The notes: a model not told the origin generated them from the letters alone. DNA of 64,000 nucleotides from Bacillota bacterium (GCA_029565935.1 JAKQNF010000033.1:1-64000); one strand, 5' to 3'. Counted from the stretch's first letter, positions 42,330 through 52,067 are shown. Numbers and translations are program-made.

Positions 42330-43448
42330 CTATTTTACGGATAGCAGCGTAAAGACCACCTCGGGAATGCCGCTTGTCAGCGGCTTCTGATGCAAGCTCA
42401 CCATATAGCCGGTACTCGTCGAGAACTTGCACTCCACCTGCACCGCCTTGTCGTAGAACAAGATCGTGCGCACGGTGCCGTACGTCTGGTCCTCGGACAG
42501 TCCCATGGCCTTGACAGTAGATGAAGTAAGGTCCTCCTCGAACAGGACCTCATCTTCGGAGAAGCCCGACAGCAGGCCCGTCGGTATCCAGAGCACATAT
42601 ATGTCCCCGCTTGAGCTTGAACATATCACCTGGCTCGTGTTGGTGAGCCCGGACGCCGCCGTATTCGTCTTGTCTAGGATCGCCCAGCTGCCGTTGTTCT
42701 CGGCCACCTTGAAGTCCAGGTTCTGCTCCTCGGTTACGCTATCGGTGATATAGACGGCCTTGTAGCTCAGCAGGGTATCCGTGGAGAGCCCTTCGACGAG
42801 CTCCCCGTACCAAGGGGCGAACACGAACCTGGAGCCTTTGTACGTTATCGTCGTCTGGGAAGTCTCGGCGCCCGCACTGTCGTAGACCACCATATCGACA
42901 ATCATCAGAAGGCCTGTCTCCTTGTCGAAGGCCATCGTCCTCCTCGCGGTGGTGGATTCGAAGGACATGACCCCTACGTCGTAGTTGGTCCCTTCCAGCT
43001 GTATGGTCGTGTTATACAGCATCGCCGCCTTTTCGGCGGGAAGGAAGCCATCCTCGAATATCTGGGGATTTATCCAGTAGCGCCCTATGAACGGGTAGTC
43101 GAACAGGCCGGAGACGTACATCAGCCCTAGCGGCTGTTCGGCCAGCTTCTCGGACGATGACATCATGTTAGCCACATAATCGCCCTTTACGTCGACCACG
43201 TCATATATCAGGTAGCCGGATTGGTTCTTCGACGAGTCCTTCAAGTCCTCGCTAGTTATCTCATAGACTACGCGCATGCCCGGTACCATCCATGAAGGCG
43301 CCGGCTTTCCTTCCAGCTCGCTGAAGTAGGACAGTATCGCCTTGCTCAAGTTGTCCGGCTTGGGCGCCGGAGCGGCCGAAACAACGGTCGCGGTCAGCGA
43401 AAGAGCAAGCAATACCACGGTCACTAATAAGCGTTTCTTACCTATCAC
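42330..43448 (-). CDS. Secreted protein of unknown function, tandem paralogue 3
   Basis: This 372-residue protein is the most diverged of the three. It keeps the order of motifs (APSWMVPGMRVVYEITSEDL, the LLMIVDMVVYDSAGAE stretch, the FEEDLTSSTVKAMG stretch and a C-terminal strand pair ending VVFTLLSVK, compare MIFTLRRQ and ILLTLKEIK). The signal peptide is LLVTVVLLALSLTATVVSAA. The start is a GTG at 43448. It is the first gene of the block, divergent from the PHP gene at 43553. Confidence 0.72.
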   Translation of the reverse strand: MIGKKRLLVTVVLLALSLTATVVSAAPAPKPDNLSKAILSYFSELEGKPAPSWMVPGMRVVYEITSEDLKDSSKNQSGYLIYDVVDVKGDYVANMMSSSEKLAEQPLGLMYVSGLFDYPFIGRYWINPQIFEDGFLPAEKAAMLYNTTIQLEGTNYDVGVMSFESTTARRTMAFDKETGLLMIVDMVVYDSAGAETSQTTITYKGSRFVFAPWYGELVEGLSTDTLLSYKAVYITDSVTEEQNLDFKVAENNGSWAILDKTNTAASGLTNTSQVICSSSSGDIYVLWIPTGLLSGFSEDEVLFEEDLTSSTVKAMGLSEDQTYGTVRTILFYDKAVQVECKFSTSTGYMVSLHQKPLTSGIPEVVFTLLSVK

Positions 43449-43552
43449 AGCACAGTCCCCTTCCAGAAACCAATGATCGCATTTATAATTCCAATTATAT
43501 TACCATTCAACGTGCAATGTAGGTCTTGCGCGATACCGAGGGGAGGCCCGTC

Positions 43553-44353
43553 ATGCTCGCCGATTACCATATGCATATAGAGAACGGCGAGTTGGCCACG
43601 GAATACGTCCTCCTCTACAAGGAAGCGGCGCGAAGGGCCGGGCTCTATGACTTCGGCGTCTCTGAGCACCTGCACAACCTCTCGGAGGGCCCTCGCCTGC
43701 TTGGACGCGAAACGCCTGCGGGAGTGAAGACAAGAGGCTGGGATACCGACTCCTACATAAGCGTGATCAGGAGCGCCGGCGCGAAGGTGGCCATAGAGGC
43801 CGACTACATCCCTGAATGTGAGAACGAATTGAGGTCTTTCATCGTCGCACACGACTTCGACTATGTGATCGGTTCGGTGCACTGGCTCGGCCCATGGGTG
43901 TTCGACATGTCGACGGACCTCTGGGAAGGAGTCGACGTAACAGATGCCTGGAGGACGTACTTCAGGACCGCCATAAGGGCCGTAAGCACGGGGATGTTCG
44001 AGATCTTCGGGCATCCGGACGTAATCAAGGTGTTCGGCATGAAGCCTCCGGCGGGCTTTTACGGCGAGCTTCTAGGATTGTACGAGGACCTGGCCAAAGC
44101 GGCTGCTCTGACCGGTACCTGCCTTGAAGTCTCGTCGGCAGGCCTAAGGAAGCCTTGCAAAGAGATCTACCCGGACATCGAGCTGCTGAGGGCCGCAAAC
44201 AGGGCCGGCGCGGACATAAGCTTCGGGTCCGACGCTCATTATCCAGAACATGTCGCATTCGCCTTCGACACGATATCCGAATTCGCGCGAAGTGCCGGTT
44301 TTTCGAGGGCCGCTGCCTTCTCTGAAAGGAAGAAGACCCTCTTTCGATTCTGA
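43553..44353 (+). CDS. PHP-family phosphoesterase (histidinol-phosphatase-like)
   Basis: This 266-residue PHP-fold enzyme has metal-binding motifs MLADYHMHIENG at the start, FGVSEHLHNL, the acidic IEADYIPE, VIGSVHWLG, FGHPDVIKVFG and SFGSDAHYPEH near the end, all in the order of HisK-type histidinol-phosphate phosphatases. No histidine-biosynthesis gene is nearby, so another phosphoester substrate is possible. The ATG at 43553 follows GGGGAGG by six bases. Confidence 0.85.
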   Translation: MLADYHMHIENGELATEYVLLYKEAARRAGLYDFGVSEHLHNLSEGPRLLGRETPAGVKTRGWDTDSYISVIRSAGAKVAIEADYIPECENELRSFIVAHDFDYVIGSVHWLGPWVFDMSTDLWEGVDVTDAWRTYFRTAIRAVSTGMFEIFGHPDVIKVFGMKPPAGFYGELLGLYEDLAKAAALTGTCLEVSSAGLRKPCKEIYPDIELLRAANRAGADISFGSDAHYPEHVAFAFDTISEFARSAGFSRAAAFSERKKTLFRF

Positions 44354-44388
44354 TCTTCGGTGCACGGAGCAGAAAGGTCGGGCCTTAA

Positions 44389-45588
44389 ATGACGAACCCG
44401 CTTATCAACAAGGACTTCGCCTTGCTGGCGATCGGCCAGTTCGTCTCATCCATAGGCGATAACGTGCATCGCGTGGCCCTGGTATGGTGGGTCTACAACG
44501 TCACCGGCTCTCCTTCGATAACCGGCATGCTCTCATTGGCCTCCATGATACCCGCCATAGTCCTCTCTCCCTACATGGGAGTTCTTGCTGACAAATGGGA
44601 TCGCAGGAGGATCGTCTATGGAATGGACTATCTGCGAGGGGCGATCATAGCGTCGGTGGCGTTGCTGTCCTTCGCCGGCAAGCTCGAGGTATGGCACATG
44701 GTGCTTTCCTCCGTGCTGATCAGCGCATGCTCTTCGCTCTTCAACCCGGCCGTTTCGGCCATGATGCCAGGCCTTGTGGGGATGGACAAGATGCAAAGGG
44801 CACAGGGTTCGTTCAACACGCTAATGGGGCTCGTGGGCATTATCGGCCCGGCGATAGGAGGCGCGCTCGTGGCCACCGTGGGCTATTCCATGGCCTTCCT
44901 GCTCAATGCCGTCTCCTTCACCCTTTCGGCGCTGTCGGAGATGTTCATAGAGTACAAGACGGTGCCGATGAAATCCGACAAGGGTAACTTCGCGCAGATG
45001 GTGGAAGCTATGAAATTCACGTTCGCCATGCCGACTATAATGGGTATACTGCTCGTGTTCTCGATGATGAACTTCTCTCTTTCGCACCTTGGTAGCATAA
45101 CGATCCCTTACCTCGTAAAGGACGTCCTGGCTAAAGGGTCGCGGGAGCTGGGCTACACCATGACCTCCATAAGCGTAGGTGGCATACTGGGCTCGATGCT
45201 GATGGGAATCGTAAAGGACCCGAAGCGGCGTTCCGCGGCGATCGCGTTCGGTGGCGCGCTCATGGGCGGCTTCCTGTTGTCCTGGTCTTTCATACCGCGC
45301 ATGGCATGGCTTTATGTGATACTTGCGATAATGGGCTTCTCGGCGTCGATAATAAACATAAACGCAGGCGTGCTGTTCGTCAAAGTAGCCCCCAACGAGA
45401 TGCTGGGCAAGCTCAGCGCTTTCATGAACACAGCGTCCAGCTTCATGGCGCCCGTGGGCCTCTCGTTGTTCAGTCTCCTCGCGGCCACGGACAAGTCGTG
45501 GGTGTCCTTCTTCCCCGCAGCATCCGGAGTCCTCATCCTGTTCTTTACATTCGGATTGTTCCTCATTAAAGGGTATCGGGATATATAG
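44389..45588 (+). CDS. MFS efflux transporter (copy A)
   Basis: This 399-residue, 12-helix major facilitator belongs to the MFS_3/enterobactin-exporter-like group. The loop-2 motif is MGVLADKWDRRRIVYGMDYLRG (residues 64-85), preceded by SIGDNVHRVALVWWVYNVTGSP. Export of a small molecule is likely but the substrate is unknown. It follows the PHP gene by 35 bases and precedes a paralogue by 65 bases. Confidence 0.9.
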   Translation: MTNPLINKDFALLAIGQFVSSIGDNVHRVALVWWVYNVTGSPSITGMLSLASMIPAIVLSPYMGVLADKWDRRRIVYGMDYLRGAIIASVALLSFAGKLEVWHMVLSSVLISACSSLFNPAVSAMMPGLVGMDKMQRAQGSFNTLMGLVGIIGPAIGGALVATVGYSMAFLLNAVSFTLSALSEMFIEYKTVPMKSDKGNFAQMVEAMKFTFAMPTIMGILLVFSMMNFSLSHLGSITIPYLVKDVLAKGSRELGYTMTSISVGGILGSMLMGIVKDPKRRSAAIAFGGALMGGFLLSWSFIPRMAWLYVILAIMGFSASIININAGVLFVKVAPNEMLGKLSAFMNTASSFMAPVGLSLFSLLAATDKSWVSFFPAASGVLILFFTFGLFLIKGYRDI

Positions 45589-45653
45589 TAGAAATAATTA
45601 TATTAATCAAAGGGTATGCGCACTGGCATAGACCCATAGGAGTTGTCCGATTG

Positions 45654-46853
45654 ATGATTAACCCGTTCATCAACAAGGATTTCGCATTACTGTCCATAGG
45701 CCAGTTCACCTCGATGATCGGTGACAGTATCCACCAGGTGGCCATAATCTGGTGGCTGTACAACATCACCGGATCGCCCGGGACGACGGGCCTGCTTACG
45801 ATGGCGGCGATGATCCCTTCGCTGATCCTCGGGCCGTACATGGGGGTGCTCGCGGACAAGCTGAACAGAAGGCGCATCGTCTACGGAATGGACTTCTGCA
45901 GGGCGGCGGTCATCGGCACCATAACCGTGCTGGCTTTTATGGGCAGGCTTCAGATATGGCACATGGTGCTCTCGAACATCCTCATAGGGATAATCGCGTC
46001 TCTCTTCACGCCGGCGGCCACGGCGATGGTTCCTTCGCTCGTCGGCATAGACAAGCTGCAGAAGGCGCAGAGCGTAATACAGGCGATGCAGGGGATGGTC
46101 GGCATCTTCGGCCCCGCGCTGGGCGGATTGCTGGTCTCAACATTCGGCTACGCCACGGCCTTCCTTATCAACGCGATAATGCTCTTCTGCTCGGGAGTCT
46201 CCGAAGTCTTCATAACGTACCACCATATATCACCGGGCAGAGAGGAAAGCAACCTGAACGCGCTGATGAAGGCAGTGAGGTTCACCTTCGGGATGCCGAC
46301 GATACTCGGCGTGCTTCTGATCTTCGGGATAATGAACTTCGCCCTCGCCCCCATCGGAAGCGTAACTGTGCCATACATAATCAAGACGCAGCTAGGCTAC
46401 GGCGCGACGGAGCTAGGGCTCGTGATGACATTCCTTAGCATAGGAAGCATTACAGGGTCGATCCTTATGGGCACGCTCAAGAACCCCAAGAGGCGCTCGC
46501 GCCTTATGGTGCTGGCAGGTATTGGCGTGGGTATAGCGCTTACTTCATGGCTTCTTAAGCCGACCCTCACCTGGTTCTACACGATCTGCGTAATTTCCGG
46601 GGTCATGATGGTCATAATCAACATAAACGCCGGCGTGCTCCTCATGTCGGTCACACCTGACGACATGAGGGGGAAGATGACCGCGTTCACGCACTTCGTC
46701 GTGTCATTCATGTCGCCGATCAGCCTTGCCATCTTTAGCATGATAGCCAAGGCGGACCCGAACCTAGTATTCTACTTCCCCGCGGTGACCGGCGTGATCA
46801 TAGCCCTGGCGTCGATGTCGATGATGCTGGTGAAGGGCTTCCGCCACATGTAA
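45654..46853 (+). CDS. MFS efflux transporter (copy B)
   Basis: This 399-residue paralogue of the preceding gene starts MINPFINKDFALLSIGQF, against MTNPLINKDFALLAIGQF in copy A, and keeps the loop motif MGVLADKLNRRRIVYGMDFCRA. It is the product of tandem duplication. The two copies may form a heterodimer or handle different compounds. The ATG at 45654 is chosen by comparison with copy A; an in-frame TTG three bases earlier has slightly better ribosome-site spacing. Confidence 0.9.
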   Translation: MINPFINKDFALLSIGQFTSMIGDSIHQVAIIWWLYNITGSPGTTGLLTMAAMIPSLILGPYMGVLADKLNRRRIVYGMDFCRAAVIGTITVLAFMGRLQIWHMVLSNILIGIIASLFTPAATAMVPSLVGIDKLQKAQSVIQAMQGMVGIFGPALGGLLVSTFGYATAFLINAIMLFCSGVSEVFITYHHISPGREESNLNALMKAVRFTFGMPTILGVLLIFGIMNFALAPIGSVTVPYIIKTQLGYGATELGLVMTFLSIGSITGSILMGTLKNPKRRSRLMVLAGIGVGIALTSWLLKPTLTWFYTICVISGVMMVIININAGVLLMSVTPDDMRGKMTAFTHFVVSFMSPISLAIFSMIAKADPNLVFYFPAVTGVIIALASMSMMLVKGFRHM

Positions 46854-46873
46854 GGCTCCCCGAGCGAGATGAT

Positions 46874-46901
46874 AGCCCGGGCCATACAAGCCCGGGCTTT
46901 A
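46874..46901. terminator. Bidirectional terminator
   Basis: A perfect nine-base stem AGCCCGGGC (46874-46882) / GCCCGGGCT (46890-46898) followed by TTT, between the MFS gene and the convergent MazG-like gene. Confidence 0.75.
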
Positions 46902-46919
46902 CGTATGCGATGCCTGCTT

Positions 46920-47243
46920 TCAGGCCTTCCTTCCTCCGTGCCTGTAGGGCCTGGTCTCGTTGTACTTCGCTTTGGCTTCGAGCGCCGAGTCAATATCTAT
47001 GCCGTGCATGCCGCAGAAATCGAGTATCCTTATGATGCAGTCGGCCAGCTCGACCGGTATCCCCTCGGGCTTGCCGTCCTTGGTGTACACATCGTCGTAC
47101 GCCCTTCCGTCGCGGTATTCCTCCAACGCCTCAGAAAGCTCCGAGTGGCATAAAGCAATCACCTCGGGGAAAGGCTTCTCCGTCTCCCACCAGCCGTGTT
47201 CTTGTGCCGTCCTGTTCAGCTTCGCCGCGAGCTCGTTGAGCAT
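46920..47243 (-). CDS. MazG-like nucleotide pyrophosphohydrolase
   Basis: This 107-residue all-alpha NTP-PPase has ALCHSELSEALEEYRDGR (ExxE) and IPVELADCIIRILDFCG (ExxD), the two metal-binding pairs of the MazG fold. The family removes pyrophosphate from non-canonical nucleotides. The ATG at 47243 follows GGAGG by eight bases and overlaps the stop of the flippase gene. In Bacillus a MazG-domain gene likewise sits beside a SpoVB-like gene. Confidence 0.88.
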   Translation of the reverse strand: MLNELAAKLNRTAQEHGWWETEKPFPEVIALCHSELSEALEEYRDGRAYDDVYTKDGKPEGIPVELADCIIRILDFCGMHGIDIDSALEAKAKYNETRPYRHGGRKA

Positions 47244-48868
47244 CACTTCTTCCTCCCTATGGATCCGAACTTCCTGGCAATGGCTGCCGCTTTTCTTCCC
47301 ACCAGGGGTATAGCCTCCAGCTCGTCGGGGTTCAGCCCGCCCAGCAGCAGCAAAGCCACAAGGTAGGTGAAGGCGCCGATGCCCACGCCGACAAGGGCGG
47401 ACAGCCTGCTCGATCCCATCATGGCCTCGATTTGTCCCTGCGTAAGGAATACGACGGCGCCCATGATCAAAGAGGAGAGCATCGGCTTCCAGAAGGCCTT
47501 GGCGTAGCCCACCTTGAAACCCAGGCGCCTTTCGAGCTGGATCAAGTTCAGGACGACCGACACCAGCGAACCGGCTACGGTGCTAAATGCGGCCCCTTTG
47601 ACGTTCAGGCCGTGCATCGAGGTGAGGTAGAACTCCATGGCTATCTTGACGAGCACCCCGATGATCGCACTCTTCAAAGGATCGCCGACGTGTCCCATGC
47701 CGCTGAGTATCGATGAGCTCGTCTGCTGCAGGCACAAGAACGCGCAGGCCCCGGACAGCGCCATGAGCACGGGTCCTACGTCGGGCCTTCCGAACAGCAG
47801 GTTGGTTATGGGCGAGGCGAGGACGAAAAGGCCGACCGTAGCGGGAAAAGCTATGACGCTAGTAAGCTTCAGCACATAGATGGCCCTTTCCCTTATTCCT
47901 TCCATGTCGCCTTTTGCGTTGCACTCCGACACCGCCGGCACCGTCGCGGACGCAAGCCCTGCGATGATGGACGTCGGGAAGTAGACCAAGGGGAACGCCA
48001 TCCCGTTCAGCTGGCCGTAGAGTGCCGTCGCCTCGCTGGTGGCAAAGCCTGCCGCGGCGAGCCTTCCAGGGACTATGGCGGCATCCACCACGCTCTTTAT
48101 GGAAGCGAGGGAGCTGGTCAAGGCCACCGGGACGGAAAGACTTAGTATCCTGTACGCTATAGTCCCGCCCTTCTCCATGCGGCCGGTGCCCGGTTCGATC
48201 TTGTAGTCCTGCCTGTTATGGACGTAGAAATAGATGGTCACGATGAGTGCCAGCCCCGCGAAAGCCCCTATGGCAGCTCCGCTCGCAGCCCCTGCCGCAG
48301 CGTATTCCAGCCCCTTAGGCAGGAGCAGGAACGCGGCCAGCAGCATGAAGCCCACCCTGGCGACCTGTTCCATTATCTGGGATGCCGCCGAGGGCACCAT
48401 CTTCTGCACGCCCTGGAAGTAGCCGCGCATCGCAGACATGACCGTCATGAAGGCAAGGGACGGGCTGATCGCCCTTAGTGGCAGCGCCGCCCTCGGATCC
48501 TTGTAGACCTTCACGGCTATGTATGGTGCAAGCAGGTAGAGCGCGACGCTCGCCGCCAATCCCGACAGCGCCATCATGACGACGGCCACCCTTAGCACCT
48601 TGCGCGCGGCGTCGCCTTCCCCTATGGCCTTCTTCTCGGCTATCATCTTGGATATCGCAAGGGGTATGCCCGCCACAGATATGGAGAGCAGGAAGAAATA
48701 GATCGGGTTCGCCATCTCGAACAGGCCTACGCCTTCGTCCCCGAGCATGTTGGCCAGCGGTATTCTGTATACTGCTCCCAGCACCCTCGCAAACAGGCTG
48801 GCGCCTGCCAGTACGGCCGCACCCTTGAACAGCTTTGCCTTGGAAGCTTCCTTCTGGTTCAAGTCCAT
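47243..48868 (-). CDS. SpoVB/MurJ-like polysaccharide or lipid II flippase
   Basis: This 541-residue membrane protein has about 14 helices, of the MOP superfamily polysaccharide-synthase group. The N-terminus GASLFARVLGAVYRIPLANMLG, then GVGLFEMANPIYFFLLSISVAGIPLAISKM, is typical of SpoVB and the related MurJ-type lipid II flippases. It may move lipid-linked cell-wall precursors across the inner membrane. Sporulation genes are not otherwise seen in this window. The ATG follows GAGGTGAT. It overlaps the MazG-like gene. Confidence 0.88.
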   Translation of the reverse strand: MDLNQKEASKAKLFKGAAVLAGASLFARVLGAVYRIPLANMLGDEGVGLFEMANPIYFFLLSISVAGIPLAISKMIAEKKAIGEGDAARKVLRVAVVMMALSGLAASVALYLLAPYIAVKVYKDPRAALPLRAISPSLAFMTVMSAMRGYFQGVQKMVPSAASQIMEQVARVGFMLLAAFLLLPKGLEYAAAGAASGAAIGAFAGLALIVTIYFYVHNRQDYKIEPGTGRMEKGGTIAYRILSLSVPVALTSSLASIKSVVDAAIVPGRLAAAGFATSEATALYGQLNGMAFPLVYFPTSIIAGLASATVPAVSECNAKGDMEGIRERAIYVLKLTSVIAFPATVGLFVLASPITNLLFGRPDVGPVLMALSGACAFLCLQQTSSSILSGMGHVGDPLKSAIIGVLVKIAMEFYLTSMHGLNVKGAAFSTVAGSLVSVVLNLIQLERRLGFKVGYAKAFWKPMLSSLIMGAVVFLTQGQIEAMMGSSRLSALVGVGIGAFTYLVALLLLGGLNPDELEAIPLVGRKAAAIARKFGSIGRKK

Positions 48869-49031
48869 CGGATCACCTCGGAACTATCGGACATATAAAA
48901 TAATTATACCAGCATAGGAGCTGTCGAGGGGCTCTTGGAACGAGCCCGTAATGCGATTCATGCATAAATCGCTTTATGGGCCCTCGAGCTTTATGTTATT
49001 CTATAATGTAATCTTATAGCAGGAGGTTGAG

Positions 49032-50159
49032 ATGTATACCGCCCTACAGGTGAGTCTTAACCTGTTTTCGTTGGTAATACTGCTGATGATCCTCGTCGAC
49101 CTGAAATATCAAGATGAGCTGCATTCCCCGAATCAGTTCAACTATATCGAGCTCCTCCACGCATTAATGATCGTCCTGGTCCTTGAGGCTCTCGGGTGGG
49201 TCGTGGACAAGAGACCCGGCATAGCTTTCCGGACGGCCAACATCTGCACCAACACAGCGTATTTCATAATGGATGCTTTCCCCGCCTTCTTCTGGGCGAT
49301 ATACGTAACGTACAACATATTCGGCAGGACGAGGACCTACAATAGACTGAGGCTTCTGCTACTGTGCCCTGCCCTGATCAACGTGGGCCTTTGCATCGCC
49401 AACCTGTTCAACGGGTGGATGTTCACCGTCAGCGCCGATAACGTCTACGAAAGGGGAGAAAGGTTCTACCTGCTGGTTCTTATCTTGGTGTTCTACGTTG
49501 CCTACGCGAACCTGATGGTGATCATGAACAAGAAAAGGCTTTCGGTCAGGGCCTACCATACACTTCTGTTGTTCAGCATCCCTCCAATAATTGGAGGCGC
49601 CTTGCAGTTCCTGTTCTACGGGATGCCGTCCATATGGACGGGCGCGACCTTGATGCTGCTCATGATCTACTTGAACATACAAAGGATCAAGCTTGGGGCG
49701 GATCCGCTCACGGGCATCTCGAACAGGCGCGACATAAGCAGCTACATAAAGGACAGGATAAGGGAATCCGCCACCGGTGTCTCGTTCTCCGGCATTTTCA
49801 TAGACATAAACAACTTCAAGAGCATAAACGACACGCACGGCCATGTGATGGGCGACAGGGCGCTGCAGTTGACGGCGGACCTGCTGAGAAAGAGCACCAG
49901 GAAGGACGATTTCATAGCCCGCTACGGCGGCGACGAGTTTTTGATCATACTGCCGAAGCTGGAAGACCGTGTCGCCTTGGATAAAATGGTATCGAGGATA
50001 AAGAACGAGTTCGAAGGATGGAACAAGCTCAGCATACTTCCCTTCGACCTGAGTCTGAGCATAGGCAGTTCCATATACGAGAAAGGCTCGGAGCTCACGG
50101 CAGAGCAGTTCATAAGGCACTTGGACACCTTGATGTACAAGAGCAGGCAAATGTCCTGA
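49032..50159 (+). CDS. Membrane diguanylate cyclase (GGDEF)
   Basis: This 375-residue protein has an N-terminal sensor of about six or seven membrane helices (residues 5-215) followed by a GGDEF domain (about 220-372). The active motif is RYGGDEF (GGDEF at 299-303), with the c-di-GMP inhibitory I-site RKDD at 290-293, five residues upstream. Substrate-binding DINNFKSINDTHGH is intact. It should make c-di-GMP in response to a membrane or external signal. The ribosome site AGGAGG is strong; a TATAAT occurs at 49002 without a clear -35 box. Confidence 0.92.
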   Translation: MYTALQVSLNLFSLVILLMILVDLKYQDELHSPNQFNYIELLHALMIVLVLEALGWVVDKRPGIAFRTANICTNTAYFIMDAFPAFFWAIYVTYNIFGRTRTYNRLRLLLLCPALINVGLCIANLFNGWMFTVSADNVYERGERFYLLVLILVFYVAYANLMVIMNKKRLSVRAYHTLLLFSIPPIIGGALQFLFYGMPSIWTGATLMLLMIYLNIQRIKLGADPLTGISNRRDISSYIKDRIRESATGVSFSGIFIDINNFKSINDTHGHVMGDRALQLTADLLRKSTRKDDFIARYGGDEFLIILPKLEDRVALDKMVSRIKNEFEGWNKLSILPFDLSLSIGSSIYEKGSELTAEQFIRHLDTLMYKSRQMS

Positions 50160-50319
50160 AACCAACGTCTAGTAGAGCACCCTCAGTTCGTAGTCGTTAT
50201 GCTCTTCACCAAGTCAACTAAAGTTTCCACATACCCAAGTTAAAAGGGTCAATACATATCGCGCCGGCCGTACTGTTTCACAAGGCGGTGAGGAGCCCGG
50301 GCTTGATGCGGACGCTATC

Positions 50320-51483
50320 TCACACCAGCCTCACTTTCGTCCTAGGTAATCCGCGGTCTTTCCATCTTCCTAGACCAAGCAGGCTTACCACCATCGAACC
50401 CATCGCAATGAAAGTCCACAAGAGCATCGAAACCGGGTAGATGAAGGCGAGCCATACCGGGACCTTCGATTTGACATAGGAAACTAACCATATGCATAAA
50501 GCTATAGATACTGACACGACCGCCGGACGTATGATCGACGGATCTCCGTGTGAGCTTGCCGATATAAGGTACAGGAAGGGTGTTACCGTTGACAGGGTGA
50601 GCCAGGACCATACGAACAGGTTCATAGATATGCTGTTCCTGAACACCGCGAACAGGTTCTTCGTGAATCCTGCCAATGCATTTCGGAATCCCGTATACAT
50701 CCTGCAGTTTACGAGCTTTGTGGCATCGAAAAGCAGCGCCTTGCGCCCCGTCCGTTTCATCGTCCTGGCGAGTTCCATGTCTTCCAGCACGCATCCTTTG
50801 ATCTTCTCATGTCCTCCCGATGCGAAGTAATCCTCCCTCTTGAATGCCATCAATTGCCCGCAGGCCGAGCTGAAAAACGGGTTCTTGATCCATTTTATTA
50901 GGATGACCGGCATGAAGCATACGAGCGCCCAATTCAGTACGGGGACGACCAACATCTCCCCCGCCGTCTTCAGATCCTGTCGTACCATACCCGAAACCAA
51001 GCCGGCGCCCGTGTCTTCAAGCGCCTTGCAGGCTGACGAGGCGCTATGCGGCGAATGGTACGTATCAGCGTCGGTGAAGATGAGCACATTGCCGGAGCTT
51101 GCATTGGCTAGCGACCAGCAAGCCATGTTCTTGCCCGTCCATCCGGGAGTAAGCGTCCCGCCTTTCATCACTTTGAGCCGCCCATCCACGGATGAAAGAC
51201 GTTCTAGTATATCCGGTGTGGAATCGGTCGAGCCGTCATCGTAGACGATCACCTCTATATCTACATCCTGCTGGGACAGAAGTGATCTTACGCATTTTTC
51301 TATGTTCGCTTCCTCATTCCTTGCGGGGACCAATAAAGAGACCTTGTACTGGATCCTGTGAGCCGGCGGCTTTAGCTTCCTCATGAAGAAGACATTCGAA
51401 ATGGCGATGATGAGGATTACGCCTAAGAATACGGCTAAAGACCAACCCTGCTGCCTTAAGATGGCTCCTGTAAGGGCCGTCAT
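50320..51483 (-). CDS. Family 2 glycosyltransferase, membrane-bound
   Basis: This 387-residue glycosyltransferase has an N-terminal helix (about 12-30), a GT-A domain with VSLLVPARNEEANIEKCVRS, YDDGSTDSTPDIL, FTDADTYHSP (the DxD site) and CVLEDMELARTMKR (acid catalyst region), then about three or four C-terminal helices. The layout resembles CrtQ/CruC carotenoid or lipid glycosyltransferases and YkcC. The start overlaps the stop of plsY (ATGA). A longer reading from 51774 would lie inside plsY and is rejected. It may glycosylate a lipid made with PlsY. Confidence 0.85.
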   Translation of the reverse strand: MTALTGAILRQQGWSLAVFLGVILIIAISNVFFMRKLKPPAHRIQYKVSLLVPARNEEANIEKCVRSLLSQQDVDIEVIVYDDGSTDSTPDILERLSSVDGRLKVMKGGTLTPGWTGKNMACWSLANASSGNVLIFTDADTYHSPHSASSACKALEDTGAGLVSGMVRQDLKTAGEMLVVPVLNWALVCFMPVILIKWIKNPFFSSACGQLMAFKREDYFASGGHEKIKGCVLEDMELARTMKRTGRKALLFDATKLVNCRMYTGFRNALAGFTKNLFAVFRNSISMNLFVWSWLTLSTVTPFLYLISASSHGDPSIIRPAVVSVSIALCIWLVSYVKSKVPVWLAFIYPVSMLLWTFIAMGSMVVSLLGLGRWKDRGLPRTKVRLV

Positions 51484-52067
51484 GCTTTTGCCCTCCTTAT
51501 GCTCTTCCTTGCATAGGCGAACTGCATGAAAGCAAGCACGGCGACATTGTAGGCAAACAGGGCCCACAGGTTGGTTCCCTTGAGGAAGAGGGCAAGATAT
51601 GCCGCAAGCGATGCCATCATTGGCAGAAGTTTTAAATATTCCGGTTTGCCTTTGAAAAGGACCAGGGATATGAAGGCGCCGAATCCCATGGCCATGGGAG
51701 CCTCCCAAAGTGTGAGAGCAGTCCATATGCCGAATGAGGTGGTTATCGCCTTCCCTCCTTTGAAACCCAGCCAAGGGGAGAATGCATGTCCGAGGACTGG
51801 CATGATGGCAAGGATCGGCAATTGCCGATATGAGGTACCGGCCTTAAGTAAGTACACCGGCAGCGCCCCCTTGAGGAAATCAAGAAGGAGCACCGATGAG
51901 CCGATGACCGGCCCGCAAGCCCTGAAGACGTTCACGGCTCCTGGATTGCCGTCCGCCACACGTCGCACATCCGTTCCTTTGAAAGTCTTGACCGCAAACC
52001 ACGCGAACGGCACCGAACCTGAAAGGAAGCAGATGAGCGCCTTCATAAGAAACTCTGCCATCCCCAT
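51480..52067 (-). CDS. plsY: Acyl-phosphate:glycerol-3-phosphate acyltransferase (PlsY)
   Basis: This 195-residue, five-helix enzyme makes lysophosphatidic acid, the first membrane-phospholipid intermediate, from acyl phosphate and glycerol 3-phosphate. Motif 1 is SGSVPFAWFAVKTFKGTDVR, motif 2 DGNPGAVNVFRACG and motif 3 GHAFSPWLGFKGGKAITTSFG, somewhat divergent from model PlsY. It is co-translated with a glycosyltransferase, so this may be a second, specialised copy rather than the housekeeping one. The ATG follows GAGGGGGT. Confidence 0.85.
   Translation of the reverse strand: MGMAEFLMKALICFLSGSVPFAWFAVKTFKGTDVRRVADGNPGAVNVFRACGPVIGSSVLLLDFLKGALPVYLLKAGTSYRQLPILAIMPVLGHAFSPWLGFKGGKAITTSFGIWTALTLWEAPMAMGFGAFISLVLFKGKPEYLKLLPMMASLAAYLALFLKGTNLWALFAYNVAVLAFMQFAYARKSIRRAKA

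Noticed and set aside
47243-48868. Proof of sporulation from the SpoVB-like gene
   Set aside because: SpoVB and MurJ-type flippases also occur in non-sporulating bacteria, and no other sporulation gene is seen.
51484-51774. N-terminal extension of the glycosyltransferase
   Set aside because: It would lie inside plsY. The ATG at 51483 has a good ribosome site and starts at the natural membrane helix.
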